Assembly (NCBI GenBank): GCA_022414725.1
Contig: CM039462.1
Location: forward strand, 181,553,234-181,617,233
Direction: 5' to 3'
Origin: Microglena sp. YARC
Lineage: Eukaryota; Chlorophyta; Chlorophyceae; Chlamydomonadales; Chlamydomonadaceae
Length of the DNA stretch: 64,000 nucleotides
Shown here: positions 1 through 12,200 of the stretch, one piece after another
Position numbering within the stretch: position 1 is the stretch's first letter
Layout: each line of letters starts with the position of its first letter
Position numbers and translations under genes: made by a program
The notes under the pieces: generated by a model
The model's input: the letters and a program-made list of their open reading frames with translations, nothing else
Told to the model about the DNA's origin: nothing
Database searches by the model: none

Positions 1-210
1 GTCTAACCTCTTCATTTCCTTCGATTATTCATCTGTTGCGTTTGTGTGTGCCTTGCTTTACAGGGGAGTCATGATGAAAGTCCTGTTCCACCCGTCTGTC
101 TGTCTGTCTGTCTGCCTGTCTAACCTCTTCATTTCCTTCAATTATTCATTTGTTGCGTTTGTGTGTGCCTTGCTTTACAGGGGAGTCATGATGAAAGTCC
201 TGTTCCACCC

Positions 211-250
<40 letters not shown>

Positions 251-347
251 GCCTGTCTAACCTCTTCATTTCCTTCAATTATTCATTTGTTGCGTTTGTG
301 TGTGCCTTGCTTTACAGGGGAGTCATGATGAAAGTCCTGTTCCACCC

Positions 348-408
<61 letters not shown>

Positions 409-466
409 GCCTCTTCATTTCCTTCCATTATTCATTTGTTGCGTTCATGTGTGCCTTGCTTTACAG
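1..466 (+). repeat. Acceptor-side array before first visible UTP13 exon
   Basis: Four copies of a unit made of a 60-base pyrimidine-rich intron end, CTTTACAG and the first 25-30 exon bases (GGGAGTC.TGATGAAAGTC). The copies are separated by GTCT tracts of growing length, the longest at about 350-405. The last copy leads into the real exon. Confidence 0.85.
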
Positions 467-729
467 GGGAGTCGTGATGAAAGTCCTGTTCCACCCGAAG
501 CAGATGCAGCTTTACACAGCTGGCGACGACAACGACGTGCGTGTGTGGGACCTGGTTGACAAAAGCTGCGTGGCTATCCTGAAGGGGCACTTCAGTGCGG
601 TCACCTCCCTGGCTCTGTCCCCAGATGGCTGGACCCTGTTGTCCGGAGCTAGGGATAAGGTTGTGATTGCGTGGGACCTGCGGACAAACACGAAGATCAC
701 GACCATCCCGGTGTATGAGGCTGTGGAAG
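467..729 (+). CDS. UTP13: UTP13 exon (first visible): WD40 blades
   Basis: Acceptor TTTACAG ends at 466 and donor GTGCGT starts at 730, leaving phase 1. The translation holds two WD40 units, with VRVWDLVDKSC and VIAWDLRTNTK, followed by the TIPVYEAVE linker that corresponds to the TVPVFESVE segment of animal TBL3. The three upstream near-copies of its start (acceptors at about 63, 180 and 317) run into GTCT repeats instead of coding sequence, so only the fourth copy is the real exon. Confidence 0.9.
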
Positions 730-2847
730 GTGCGTCTGGGGCTTTGGGTGGGGGGTGATGGTGGGGTGGGTGGGCGGGGCTGGTGTTGGTGTTGGTGGTA
801 GTCCTATCTGGAGCTAGGGATAAGGTTGTGATTGCGTGGGACCTGCGGACAAACACCAAGATCACTACAATCTTGGTGTATGAGGCAGAGGAAGGTGCTT
901 CTGGGGTGGGGGTGATGGTGGGGTGGGTGGGCGGGGTTGGTGGTGTTGGTGGTGTTGGTGGTGGTAATCCTATCTGGAGCTAGGGATAAGGTTGTGATTG
1001 CGTGGGACCTGCGGACGAACATTAAGGTCACGACCATCCTGGTGTATGAGGCAGTGTAAGGTGGGTCTGGGGTGGGGAAGATGGTGGGGTGGGGTGGGTG
1101 GGCGGGACTAGTGTTGATGTTGATGTTGGTGTTGGTGGTAGTCCTATCCGGAGCTAGGTATAAGGTTGTGATTGTGTGGGACTAGTAAACAAACACCAAG
1201 GTCACGACCATCCCGGTGTACAAGGTAACATAGACCACCAGCCCCGCCCACCCACCCCACCATCACCCCCACCCCAGACGCACTTGCCAGCCTCATACAC
1301 CGGGATGGTCGTGGCCTCCGTGTTTGTTTGCGGCTCCCACACAATCACAACCTGATACCTAGCTCCAGATAGGACTACCACCACCACCACCACCACAACA
1401 ACAGTCCCGCCCACCCACCCCACCATCTTCCTCACCCCAGACCCACCTTCCACTGCCTCATACACCGGGATGGTTGTGACCTTGGTGTTAGTTTGCAGCT
1501 CCCACACAATCATAACTTTATCCCAAGCTTCAGAGATATAGAAAAACAACATTATCGGCAGCAACAACACCAACAACTCTACCAAGTCTAACAATGGAAC
1601 AACACCAACCACACATTAGGGTTGATCAGCCTGCCAATAGGAGACCCCTTTCCGGGTGTGGTAACACGGTAACAAGAATAACAATAACATTAACATCAAG
1701 CATACATACACTATCAGCTCTAGAAATAGCACCAACACACCATCATTGCCGGAGGGTTGGTCAGCCTGCCAATAGGAGCACCCTCCCCGTGTGTTGAAAC
1801 ACGGTAACAGCATTAATAAGAATAATAAGAATAACAAGAATAACAAGAATAACAAGAATACAAACATTATCAGCTCTATCAACAGCACCAACACACCATC
1901 ATTGCCGTAGGTTTGGTCAGCCTGCCAATAGGAGCACCCTTCCCAGGAGTCGATGCACCTCAAGACGCTACAGTAAAAGGAGCTGCCAAGAAGGCGGTGA
2001 CAAGAATGACAAGAAGAAGACAAGAAAAGAAAAGCAATAGTAACAAGAATACAAACACTATCAGCTCTAACAGCAGCACCAACACACCAACATCGCCGCA
2101 GGGTTGGTCAGCCTGCCAATAGGGGCACCCTTCCCAGGAGTCGATGCACCCCAAGACGCTACAGTCAAAGGAGCTGCCAAGAAGGTGGTGCACTTTGCAA
2201 CTGCTGGTGACAAGGGTCAGCTGAAGCTGTGGAGGTCGGACACGGGAACTTGCTCATACTCTCAGCCACTGGTATGTTTGGATGTATTAATGACACAGTC
2301 CAAGGGTACCTTGGAATGTGTGTGTAGGTGTGTGTGCGGGTGTGTGGGTGGGTGGGTGCGTGTGCAGGTGTGGGTGTGTCTGCGGGTGTGGGTGGGTGTG
2401 CAGGTGCGGGGTTGTGTTTGGGTATGAGTGGGCATGCATCAAGTCCAGAGGTCGGGCAAGGGAACTGCTCCTACTCCCAGCCACTGGTATGTTTGTATGT
2501 CTTCATGTTACAGTCCAAGCTTGACATGTGTGGTTGTGTGTGCGGGTGTGGGTGGGTGTGCAGGTGTGGGTATGAGTGAGTGTGGGTGTGGATGTGCGCC
2601 AAGTCCAGAGGTCGGACGAGGGAACTTGCTTGTACTCCCAGCCACTGGTTTTGATGTATAGATGTTGACAGTCCAGGGGTATCCAAGCTTGGCATGTGTG
2701 TGGGTGTCTGTGCGGGTGTGGGTGTGAGTGGGGGTACCACCTACCTACCAACCTACCTAGTTAGCTAGCTAGCTACCTACCTACCCACCTACCTACCCAG
2801 TCTCAGTGGCCAGTGCTTCCAATGGAATCATCATCATCATCATCATG

Positions 2848-2920
<73 letters not shown>

Positions 2921-2976
2921 CCATCACCACCCGCCGCCGCCGCCGCCGCCGCCACCACCACCACCACCACCACTAC

Positions 2977-3023
<47 letters not shown>

Positions 3024-3027
3024 CCAC

Positions 3028-3068
<41 letters not shown>

Positions 3069-3096
3069 CCGACACCACCACCACTACCATCACCAT

Positions 3097-3176
<80 letters not shown>

Positions 3177-3198
3177 CCGACACCACCACCACTACCAT

Positions 3199-3244
<46 letters not shown>

Positions 3245-6200
3245 TTCACCACCACCATCACCACCACCACCACCATCACCATCACCATCACCATCCAAAC
3301 CACAGGACCCAGGTGCAGTTGCCAGTGCTTCCAATGAAAAAAAAGATGTCATCATCATCATCATCATCATCACCACCACTACCACCACCATCACCACCAC
3401 CACCATTACCATCATCATCATCACCACCACCATCACCATCCAAACCACTGGACCCAGGTGCAGTGGCCAGTGCTTCCAATGAATACACAGACATGACGCT
3501 GATGCCTGGTGGCGAAGGGCTGCTAGTCTCCACTGCAGATGCTCGCCTGCTCTTCTACACTCCAGTGGTGGGTCAGCTTTTTAAACTTTATTTGAACTTC
3601 AAAAAACAGCCAGGCACTTCAAAAGTACTTTCGCTTAAAGAATGGGCAACACTGTCCTGTCCTGGGACAAAGGGGTAACGCTGATGCCTGGTGGCGATGG
3701 GATGCTAGCCTCCACTGCAGATGCTCGTCTGCTCTTTTACACTCCAGTGGTGGTTAGGGGCTTTGTGAACTTCTATTTTTGAAACATTAGGGGACCCTGA
3801 CTAACATTTTTGATGAGAATGGGGCAACTCTGGCCTGTCCATGACCCCACGCAAAGAAGTAACGCTGATGCCTGGTGGCGATGGGCTGCTAGTCTCCACT
3901 GCAGATGCTCGTCTGCTCTTTTACACTCCAGTGGTGGTTAGGGGCTTTGTGAACTTCCATTTTTGAAACATTAGGGGACCCTGACGAACATTTTTGATGA
4001 GAATGGGGCAACTCTGGCCTGTCCATGACGCCACGCAAAGAAGTAACGCTGATGCCTGGTGGCGATGGGCTGCTAGTCTCCACTGCAGATGCTCGTCTGC
4101 TCTTTTACACTCCAGTGGTGGTTAGGGGCTTTGTGAACTTCCACTTTTGAAACATTAGGGGACCCTGACAAACATTTTTGATGAGAATGGGGCAACTCTG
4201 GCCTGTCCATGACGCCACGCAAAGAAGTAACGCTGATGCCTGGTGGCGATGGGCTGCTAGTCTCCACTGCAGATGCTCGTCTGCTCTTTTACACTCCAGT
4301 GGTGGTTAGGGGCTTTGTGAACTTCCACTTTTGAAACATTAGGGGACCCTGACAAACATTTTTGATGAGAATGGGGCAACTCTGGCCTGTCCATGACGCC
4401 ACGCAAAGAAGTAACGCTGATGCCTGGTGGCGATGGGCTGCTAGTCTCCACTGCAGAAGCCTGCCTGCTCTTCTACATTCCAGTGGTGGGTAGTTTTTTT
4501 TTATTGTAACAGGATAGTAACTTCAATAACAGCCGAGCACTTCAAAAGTGTCTTCACTTAGAGAATGGGGCTGGGACTTCACTGGACTGCACTTTACAAA
4601 TGCTAGTATTAGCTTCCACTATTGAAACATTAGGGGACCCTAACAAAACAGTTTTGGGGAGAATGTGTTGATCATTGCCTGCTTTTCTACACCCCAGAGG
4701 TGGATCAGCAGTATTAGCTTCCACTTTTGAAACATTAGGGGACCCTTACAAACAGTTTTGGGGAGAATGTGATGATTATTTCGCGCTCGCCTGCCCTTTC
4801 ACACTCCAGAGATGAGTCTTTTTTAATTTTGTAACAAGATAGTAACTTCAAAAACAGCTGAGCACTTCAAAAGTGTCTTCACTTAGAGAATGGGGCTGGG
4901 ACTTCACTGGACTGCACTTTACAAATGCTGGTATTAGCTTCCACTATTGAAACATTAGGGTATCCTAACAAACTGTTTTGGGCAGAATGTGATGATCATT
5001 GCCTGCTTTTGTACACTCCAGAGGTAGGTCAGCAGTATTAGCTTCCACTCTTGAAACCTTAGGGACACAAACAAATTGTTTTGGGGAGAATTTGTTGATC
5101 ATGTGGCACTTGCCTGCTCTACTGCTCTCCAGTGGTGGGTCAGCAGTATTAGCTTCCACTGTAGAAATATTAGGGGACCCAAACAAACTGTTTTGGGGAG
5201 AACGTGTTGATCATGTGGTGCTTGCCTGCTCTTCTGCTCTCCAGTGGTGGGTCAGCAGTATTAGCTTTCACTTTTTAAAAACATTAGGGGACCCTAACAA
5301 ACTGTTTTGGGGAGAATTTGTTTATCACGTGGTGCTTGTTTGCTCTTCTGCTCTCCAGTGGTGGGTCAGCAGTATTAGCTTCCACTTGCAAAAAACATTA
5401 GGGGATCCTGATAACAAACATTTTGGGGGGAGAATTTGTCTATCATGTAGCGCTCGTTTACTCTTCTACAATCCATAGGTGGGTCAGCTTTTTAAAATGT
5501 TGACTTCAAAACAGGGAGGTGTACAACTCTGTCCCAGACTCTTGTCCCGAACGGGGGCGCTTGGCGATTAGGCCCTTCTGGAGATGGACCATGTTGGAGA
5601 TAGACCATGAAACCAATACAAAATATATAATAACATTCAGTAAACATGTATTTCATTAAATGGTCTGCTGTTCCCTGTTGATTGGTAAAGCACCTGTTGC
5701 TTGGTAAAGCACGGGTGATGCGGACAGGCGTCTCGAGATCACCAATCCTAATGAAAATATAAACAAGGGCGTGACCGCCCTTGTGTTGGATTGGACCAAT
5801 TGGACCAAGGGATCCGCTGGTGGCTGGGGATGGGGATGGGTAGCCCCGCTGTAACCATGGAGGGGCGGTAACTAGGGTTGTTTTGTGTGCGGTGTGTGTA
5901 ACCTTGTTGCTGCCCTCGGTGTTAGGTATGGGGATCCGCTGGGGATGGGGAGCTAGAGTTGTTTGGTGTGCAGTGTGCGTAACCTTGTTGCTGCCCTCGT
6001 GGCTGTTCTTGCGGAACGTATGTCTCGTTTACCGCGCTTTGGTATACAGTTGCGCGTTACCTCATAAACAGGGGCTGTGCACCCTGGCTGTGACTAGGCA
6101 GTCTCATTCGAGGTGACTTGACTGCCGAATCCTAACGTCAAGTGCTTTGGGGCGCAGTTTGACTTAAATCTACCTGGAAGATGAGGTGACGTGACTGCAA

Positions 6201-9200
6201 ATACAACTTGTCTGAAATTCGCTTTGAGTCGGAGTAGAGGTGACTGTGTTTGCAAATTTATCGAGCTGCCTGCCGTTTGCAAACGTCAGTTGGTGCGGTC
6301 CAAATGCACTTTGTGGGGCGAACCCTTAGGGTCCCTCGCACACCCGTTTTGCGCATCCGTTTTGCACACCCGTTTGGTGCACCCGGCAGTACGCCTGATG
6401 TACCGAAGTCGCTACCCATGGAGGGGCGGTAATAAATACAATACATATGTATGGAATGAAATGGCCTGCTGTTCCCTGTTGATTTGCAGGGCAGGATTGA
6501 TGCGGACAGGCGCCTCGAGATCACCAATCCTAATAAAAATGAAATAAAAACAGTACAAATGTATTTAATTAAATGGCCTGCTGTTCCCTGTTGATTTGCA
6601 GGGCAGGATTGATGCGGACAGGCGCCTCGAGACCACCAATCCTAATAAAAATGAAATAAAAAACAGTACAAATGTATTTAATTAAATGGCCTGCTGTTCC
6701 CTGTTGATTTGCAGGGCAGGATTGGTGCGGACAGGCGCCTCGAGATCACCAATCCGAATAAAAAATGAAATAAAAAACAGTACAAATGTATTTAATTAAA
6801 TGGCCTGCTGTTCCCTGTTGATTTGCAGGGCACGGGTGATGCGGACAGGCGCCTTCAGATGGCCAATCCAATACAAAAAATTAAAAAATACAATACAAAT
6901 GTATTGAATGAAATGGCCTGCTGTTCCCTGTTGATTTGCAGGGCACGGGTGATGCGATATAGCTCTCCTCAGTCACCATACACTCATACTTCTTAAGATC
7001 AAATCCCACCCCTACCCCCACCCCCACTTTCAAATCCCCCCCTCCCCCCTACCCACACACACAAGCACCTCTCCCCCCAGCTCCACACCCAGCCCCACCC
7101 CTGTTGATTTGCAGGGCACGGCTGATACGGACAGACGCCTTGAGATGAGCAAGCAGCTCGTGGGCAACATCGACGAGGTGACAGATGTACGTTTTATCGG
7201 TGACAAGGAAGCTCCTACACACATTGCGGTGGCCAACAACTCAGAGACCCTCCGCCTCTTCGACATCGAAACACTCAGTTGCACCGCCTCGCTGACTGGC
7301 CATAAGGAAATCGTGCTGTGCATGGATGCAGCCCAGCTGACCTCAGGTACGGTACTAGTCTAGTAGGCGAATGTTTTTTATTTATTTATGGTATGTTACA
7401 GTTCAGGGGTTTTGTTACAATCTGCCTGTTTAGGATTGGCACCTCCTAGTTTGTCAGCCTCACTGACTGGCCATAAGGAAATCGTGATGTGCATGGATGC
7501 AGCCCAGCTGACCTCAGGTACGGTACTAGTCTAGTTGGCGAATGTTTTTTATTTATTTATGGTAAGTTACAGTTCAGGGGTTTGTTACCATCTGCCTGTT
7601 TAGGATTGACACCCCCTAGTTTGTCAGCCTCGCTGACTGGCCATAAGTAAATTGTGCTGTGCATGGATGCAGCACAGCTGACCTCAGGTTGGATACGATA
7701 CTAGGATAGGTGGTGGTAAAACAAAGCTAATGATAACGCCTGGTGGAGCGTGGTATTGAGGAAGCCCTGTCTTACGGCGGTGGAGAACGGGCTTCTACTT
7801 AACAATGACGATGGCAAGGACAATGAAATGAGGTTGTGGGACTGCTCCACAGCCTCTTGCGTTGCAGTGGGCGTTCACCACCTTAACACCACCTGCACCG
7901 TCTCCACCTTCCTTCACCACCTTCACCACCTTCACCACCTGCACTACCTGCACCACCTGCACCACCTACACAGGCAAGAGCATCATCTTCTCTGGTGGCA
8001 AGGACAACGAGGTGAGGCTGTGGGACTGCTCCACTGCTTCGTGCATAGCAGTGGGCGTTGGCCACGTTTACCTACACCACCTTAACCTACACTGACTGTT
8101 TACCTTCACCACCTTTACCCCCCTGCACCACCTGCACCACCTACACAGGCAAGAGCATCATCTTCTCTGGTGGCAAGGACAATGAGGTGAGGCTGTGGGA
8201 CTGCTCCACTGCTTCGTGCGTTGCAGTGGGCGTTGGCCACGTGGCTGCCGTCAGCTCTCTAGTCCTGTCCCGCAAGCCTGCACGGAAGTTCGCCGTCTCT
8301 GCGGGCGCTGACAAGCTGCTGAAGGTGTGGGACCTGGAGCCAGCTATCGCCCGCTTGTCGGCGCCAGAGGGGGGGGGCGGACCCAAAAGGGGGGCCTCTC
8401 CAACTTAGGGTCAGTGCTGCGGTGTCGGCACACGACAAGGATATTAATAGCGTGGCATTGGCACCTAATGACCAGCTGGTGGCTACCGGCAGTCAGGACC
8501 GTACGGTGAAAATCTGGAGGCTACCAGACCTGGTGCAAGTGCTGACGTTGAGAGGGCACAAGCGTGGCGTGTGGAGTGTGGAGTTTTCCAGTGTCGACCA
8601 AATCCTGCTGACAGCTTCAGGTGAATAAATAAATAGATAGTATGCCTTTTTACGAGGCGGGGCAGCTTCAGGTGAATAAGTACATAAATAGTACGCCTTA
8701 TTACGAGGCGGGGCAGCTTCAGGTGAATAAGTACATAAATAGTACGCCTTATTACGAGGCGGGGCAGCTTCAGGTGAATAAGTACATAAATAGTACGCCT
8801 TATTACGAGGCGGGGCAGCTTCAGGTGAATAAGTACATAAATAGTACGCCTTATTACGAGGCGGGGCAGCTTCAGGTGAATAAGTACATAAATAGTACGC
8901 CTTATTACGAGGCGGGGCAGCTTCAGGTGAATAAGTACATAAATAGTACGCCTTATTACGAGGCGGGGCAGCTTCAGGTGAATAAGTACATAAATAGTAT
9001 GCCTTATTACGAGGCGGGGCAGCTTCAGGTGAATAAGTACATGAATAGTACGCCTTATTACGAGGCGGGGCAGCTTCAGGTGAATAAGTACATAAATAGT
9101 ACGCCTTATTACGAGGCGGGGCAGCTTCAGGTGAATAAGTACATAAATAGTATGCCTTATTACGAGGCGGGGCAGCTTCAGGTGAATAAGTACATAAATA

Positions 9201-12200
9201 GTACGCCTTATTACGAGGCGGGGCAGCTTCAGGTGAATAAGTACATAAATAGTACGCCTTATTACGAGACGTGACAGGTTCAGGTGAAAAAGTACATAAA
9301 TAGTACGCCTTATTACGAGACGTGAGAACTACAGGTGATAAGACAACGCTGAGGTAGTCTGTCCAAGATAGTTAATGATTACCAACGTTGTTGGCTACCC
9401 CTGGAATGAAGCATACATGCGTGTCCAATGCAATTATTAGGTAATAAGCCAATGAAGATGTCGTCTGTCCATAATGGTTAATGCTTTCGGACGTTGTTGG
9501 CTACCCCTGAACTGAAGCATACATGCGTGTCCAGTGCTGTTATCAGGTAATAAGCCAATGAAAATGTCGTCTCTTCAGGATGGTTAATGCTTTTGGACGT
9601 TTTTGGCTACCCCTGAATTGAAGCATATGTACGTGTCCAATGCTGTCATTAGGCCATAAGACAATCAGTACGTGTTCTGTCCAGGATGGTTCATGCTTAC
9701 CAACGTTGTCGACTTCCCCTAGACTGACACATTCGTACACAACCCATGATTCACTCAGGTGATAAGACGATCAAGGTGTGGTCTGTCCAGGATGGTTCAT
9801 ACTTACGCATGTTGTTGGGTATCTCTAGACTGACACATACATACACACCCCATGATTGACTCAGGTGATAAGACGATCAAGATGTGGTCTGTCCAGGATG
9901 GTTCATGCTTGCGCACGTTGGAGGGTCACCAAGCAACGGTGTTGAGAGCTACCTTTGTATCGGCAGGCACACAGGTAGGTCACTATTTTGCATTCACTAG
10001 TGTGTGTGTTTTTGTGGGCCAGTATTTTGTGTTCACTTGTATTTTTGTGGTACATGTGTATTTTGTGCTGACTTGACTCAGAGACTCAGATGCATGGGTG
10101 TTGAGAGCTACCTTTGTATCAGCAGGAACACAGGTGGGTCACTATTTTGCGTTCACTTGTGTGTGTGTTTTTGCGGGCCAGTTTTGTGTGTTCACTTCTG
10201 TGCTCACTTGTATATTTATGGTTACGAGTGTATTTTGTGCTGACTTGACTCAGAGACTCAGATGCATGGGTGTTGAGAGCTACCTTTGTATCGGCGGGCA
10301 CACAGGTAGGTCACTATTTTGCGTTCGCTTTGTGTGTGTGTTTTATGAGTCACTATTTTGCGTTCGCTTTGTGTGTGTGTTTTATGAGTCACTATTTTGT
10401 GCTCACTTGTGTGTTCACTTGCATTGTTGTGGGTACGTGTGTATGTTGTGCTGACTTGACTCAGAGACTCAGATGCATGGGTGTTGAGAGCTACCTTTGT
10501 ATCGGCGGGCACACAGGTAGGTCACTATTTTGCGTTCGCTTTGTGTGTGTGTTTTATGAGTCACTATTTTGCGTTCGCTTTGTGTGTGTGTTTGATGAGT
10601 CACTATTTTGTGCTCACTTGTGTGTTCACTTGCATTGTTGTGGGTACGTGTGTATGTTGTGCTGACTTGACTCAGAGACTCAGATGCATGGGTGTTGAGA
10701 GCTACCTTTGTATCGGCGGGCACACAGGTAGGTCACTATTTTGCGTTCGCTTTGTGTGTGTGTTTTATGAGTCACTATTTTGCGTTCGCTTTGTGTGTGT
10801 GTTTGATGAGTCACTATTTTGTGCTCACTTGTGTGTTCACTTGCATTGTTGTGGGTACGTGTGTATGTTGTGCTGACTTGACTCAGAGACTCAGACGCAT
10901 GGGTGTTGAGAGCTACCTTTGTATCGGCAGGAACACAGGTAGGTCACTATTTTGCGTTCACTTGTGTGTGTGTTTTGTGGGCCAGTATTTTGTGTTCACT
11001 TGTGTGTTCACTTGTGTTTTTGTGGGTACGTGTTTGTATTGTATTACTTTATGACGTGTGTATTTTGTATTACTTTATTTTGTATTTCTTTATTTTGTAT
11101 TACTTCATTTTGTATTTCTTTATTTTGTATTACTTTATTACGTGTGTATTTGTGTGGGCATGTGTGTATATTGTGTTACTTTACTCAGATGCATGGGTGT
11201 TGAGAGCAACTTTTGTATCAGCAGGCACACAGGTGGGTTGAATTTCGTGTTCAATTGTGTGTGTGTTTTATTGTGTGTGTGTGTTTATTGTGTGGTTGAC
11301 TTGATTCGTAGACTCAGATGCATGGGTGTTGAGAGCAACCTTAGTATCAGCAGGCACACAGGTGGGTTGAATTCTGAGTTCAATTGTGTGTGTGTGTGTA
11401 CTTGTGTGTGTGTGTGTGTGCTTGTATGTGCTTCAACTTTGAAAGCTCTACCTCCTCAATCCTGCTCCCCATGAGCCCAATCTGCACTGTTTTGTATTGA
11501 GATGTTTGGATATTTTGAGCAATTGAGCCCCAAGTCAATGGGATTCACTCAAGTCTGCAGGCGCAGGCTGCACTGTTTAGTTATGCCCCCCTCAACCCTA
11601 CCCCCCGCCTCCCTTATCCCACTGTGCAGATCCTACCCCCTCGTCTCCCTCATCTCACCTCTTCCGACCTTCCGTCCCCCTCATCCCACCTCTTTCGACC
11701 CTACGTTCAACCCTGCATCTCCCTCATCGCACCATGCAGATCCTTTCTTGTGCTGCTGACGGCTTGGTGAAGTTGTGGTCGGCCAAGTCTGGCGAATGTG
11801 TGAACACGTTTGACCACCACAATGGAAAGATTTGGGCCATGACTACAGCTGGAAAAGGAGAGTCGCTACTAGCTACAGGTGAGTGCTATGCCTAGCTGCT
11901 AGCTACTAGCTACTAGTGAGTGCTATGTCTAGCTACTAACTACTGGTGAGTGCTTCGTCTAGCTACTAACTACTGGTGAGTGCCAATACTAGCTGCTAGC
12001 TACTGGTGGGCGCTATTTATAGCTACTAGCTACCAACTTGTGTGGTCAAAGTGTTTGGAGGCCATCCCCCTTCTTCCTTATGTGACCAGAATAGGACTAC
12101 AATGCTTGATTCATCGCTTAGCACAAGCATAAGCACCAGCACAAGCAACACCAGCAGAGTCAGCACCAGCATCAACAGCAGCATAAGAACTTCGAATGCA

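Noticed and set aside
2806..3678. 290-codon His/Ile-rich ORF and the antisense Met/Asp-rich ORFs
   Set aside because: Trinucleotide CAT/CAC repeat in an intron. Only the last part overlaps real exon 3.
8642..9274. 210-codon ORF made of 17-residue repeats
   Set aside because: It is the 51-bp intronic donor array in a frame other than the exon's. It is not linked to a coding frame or a start context.
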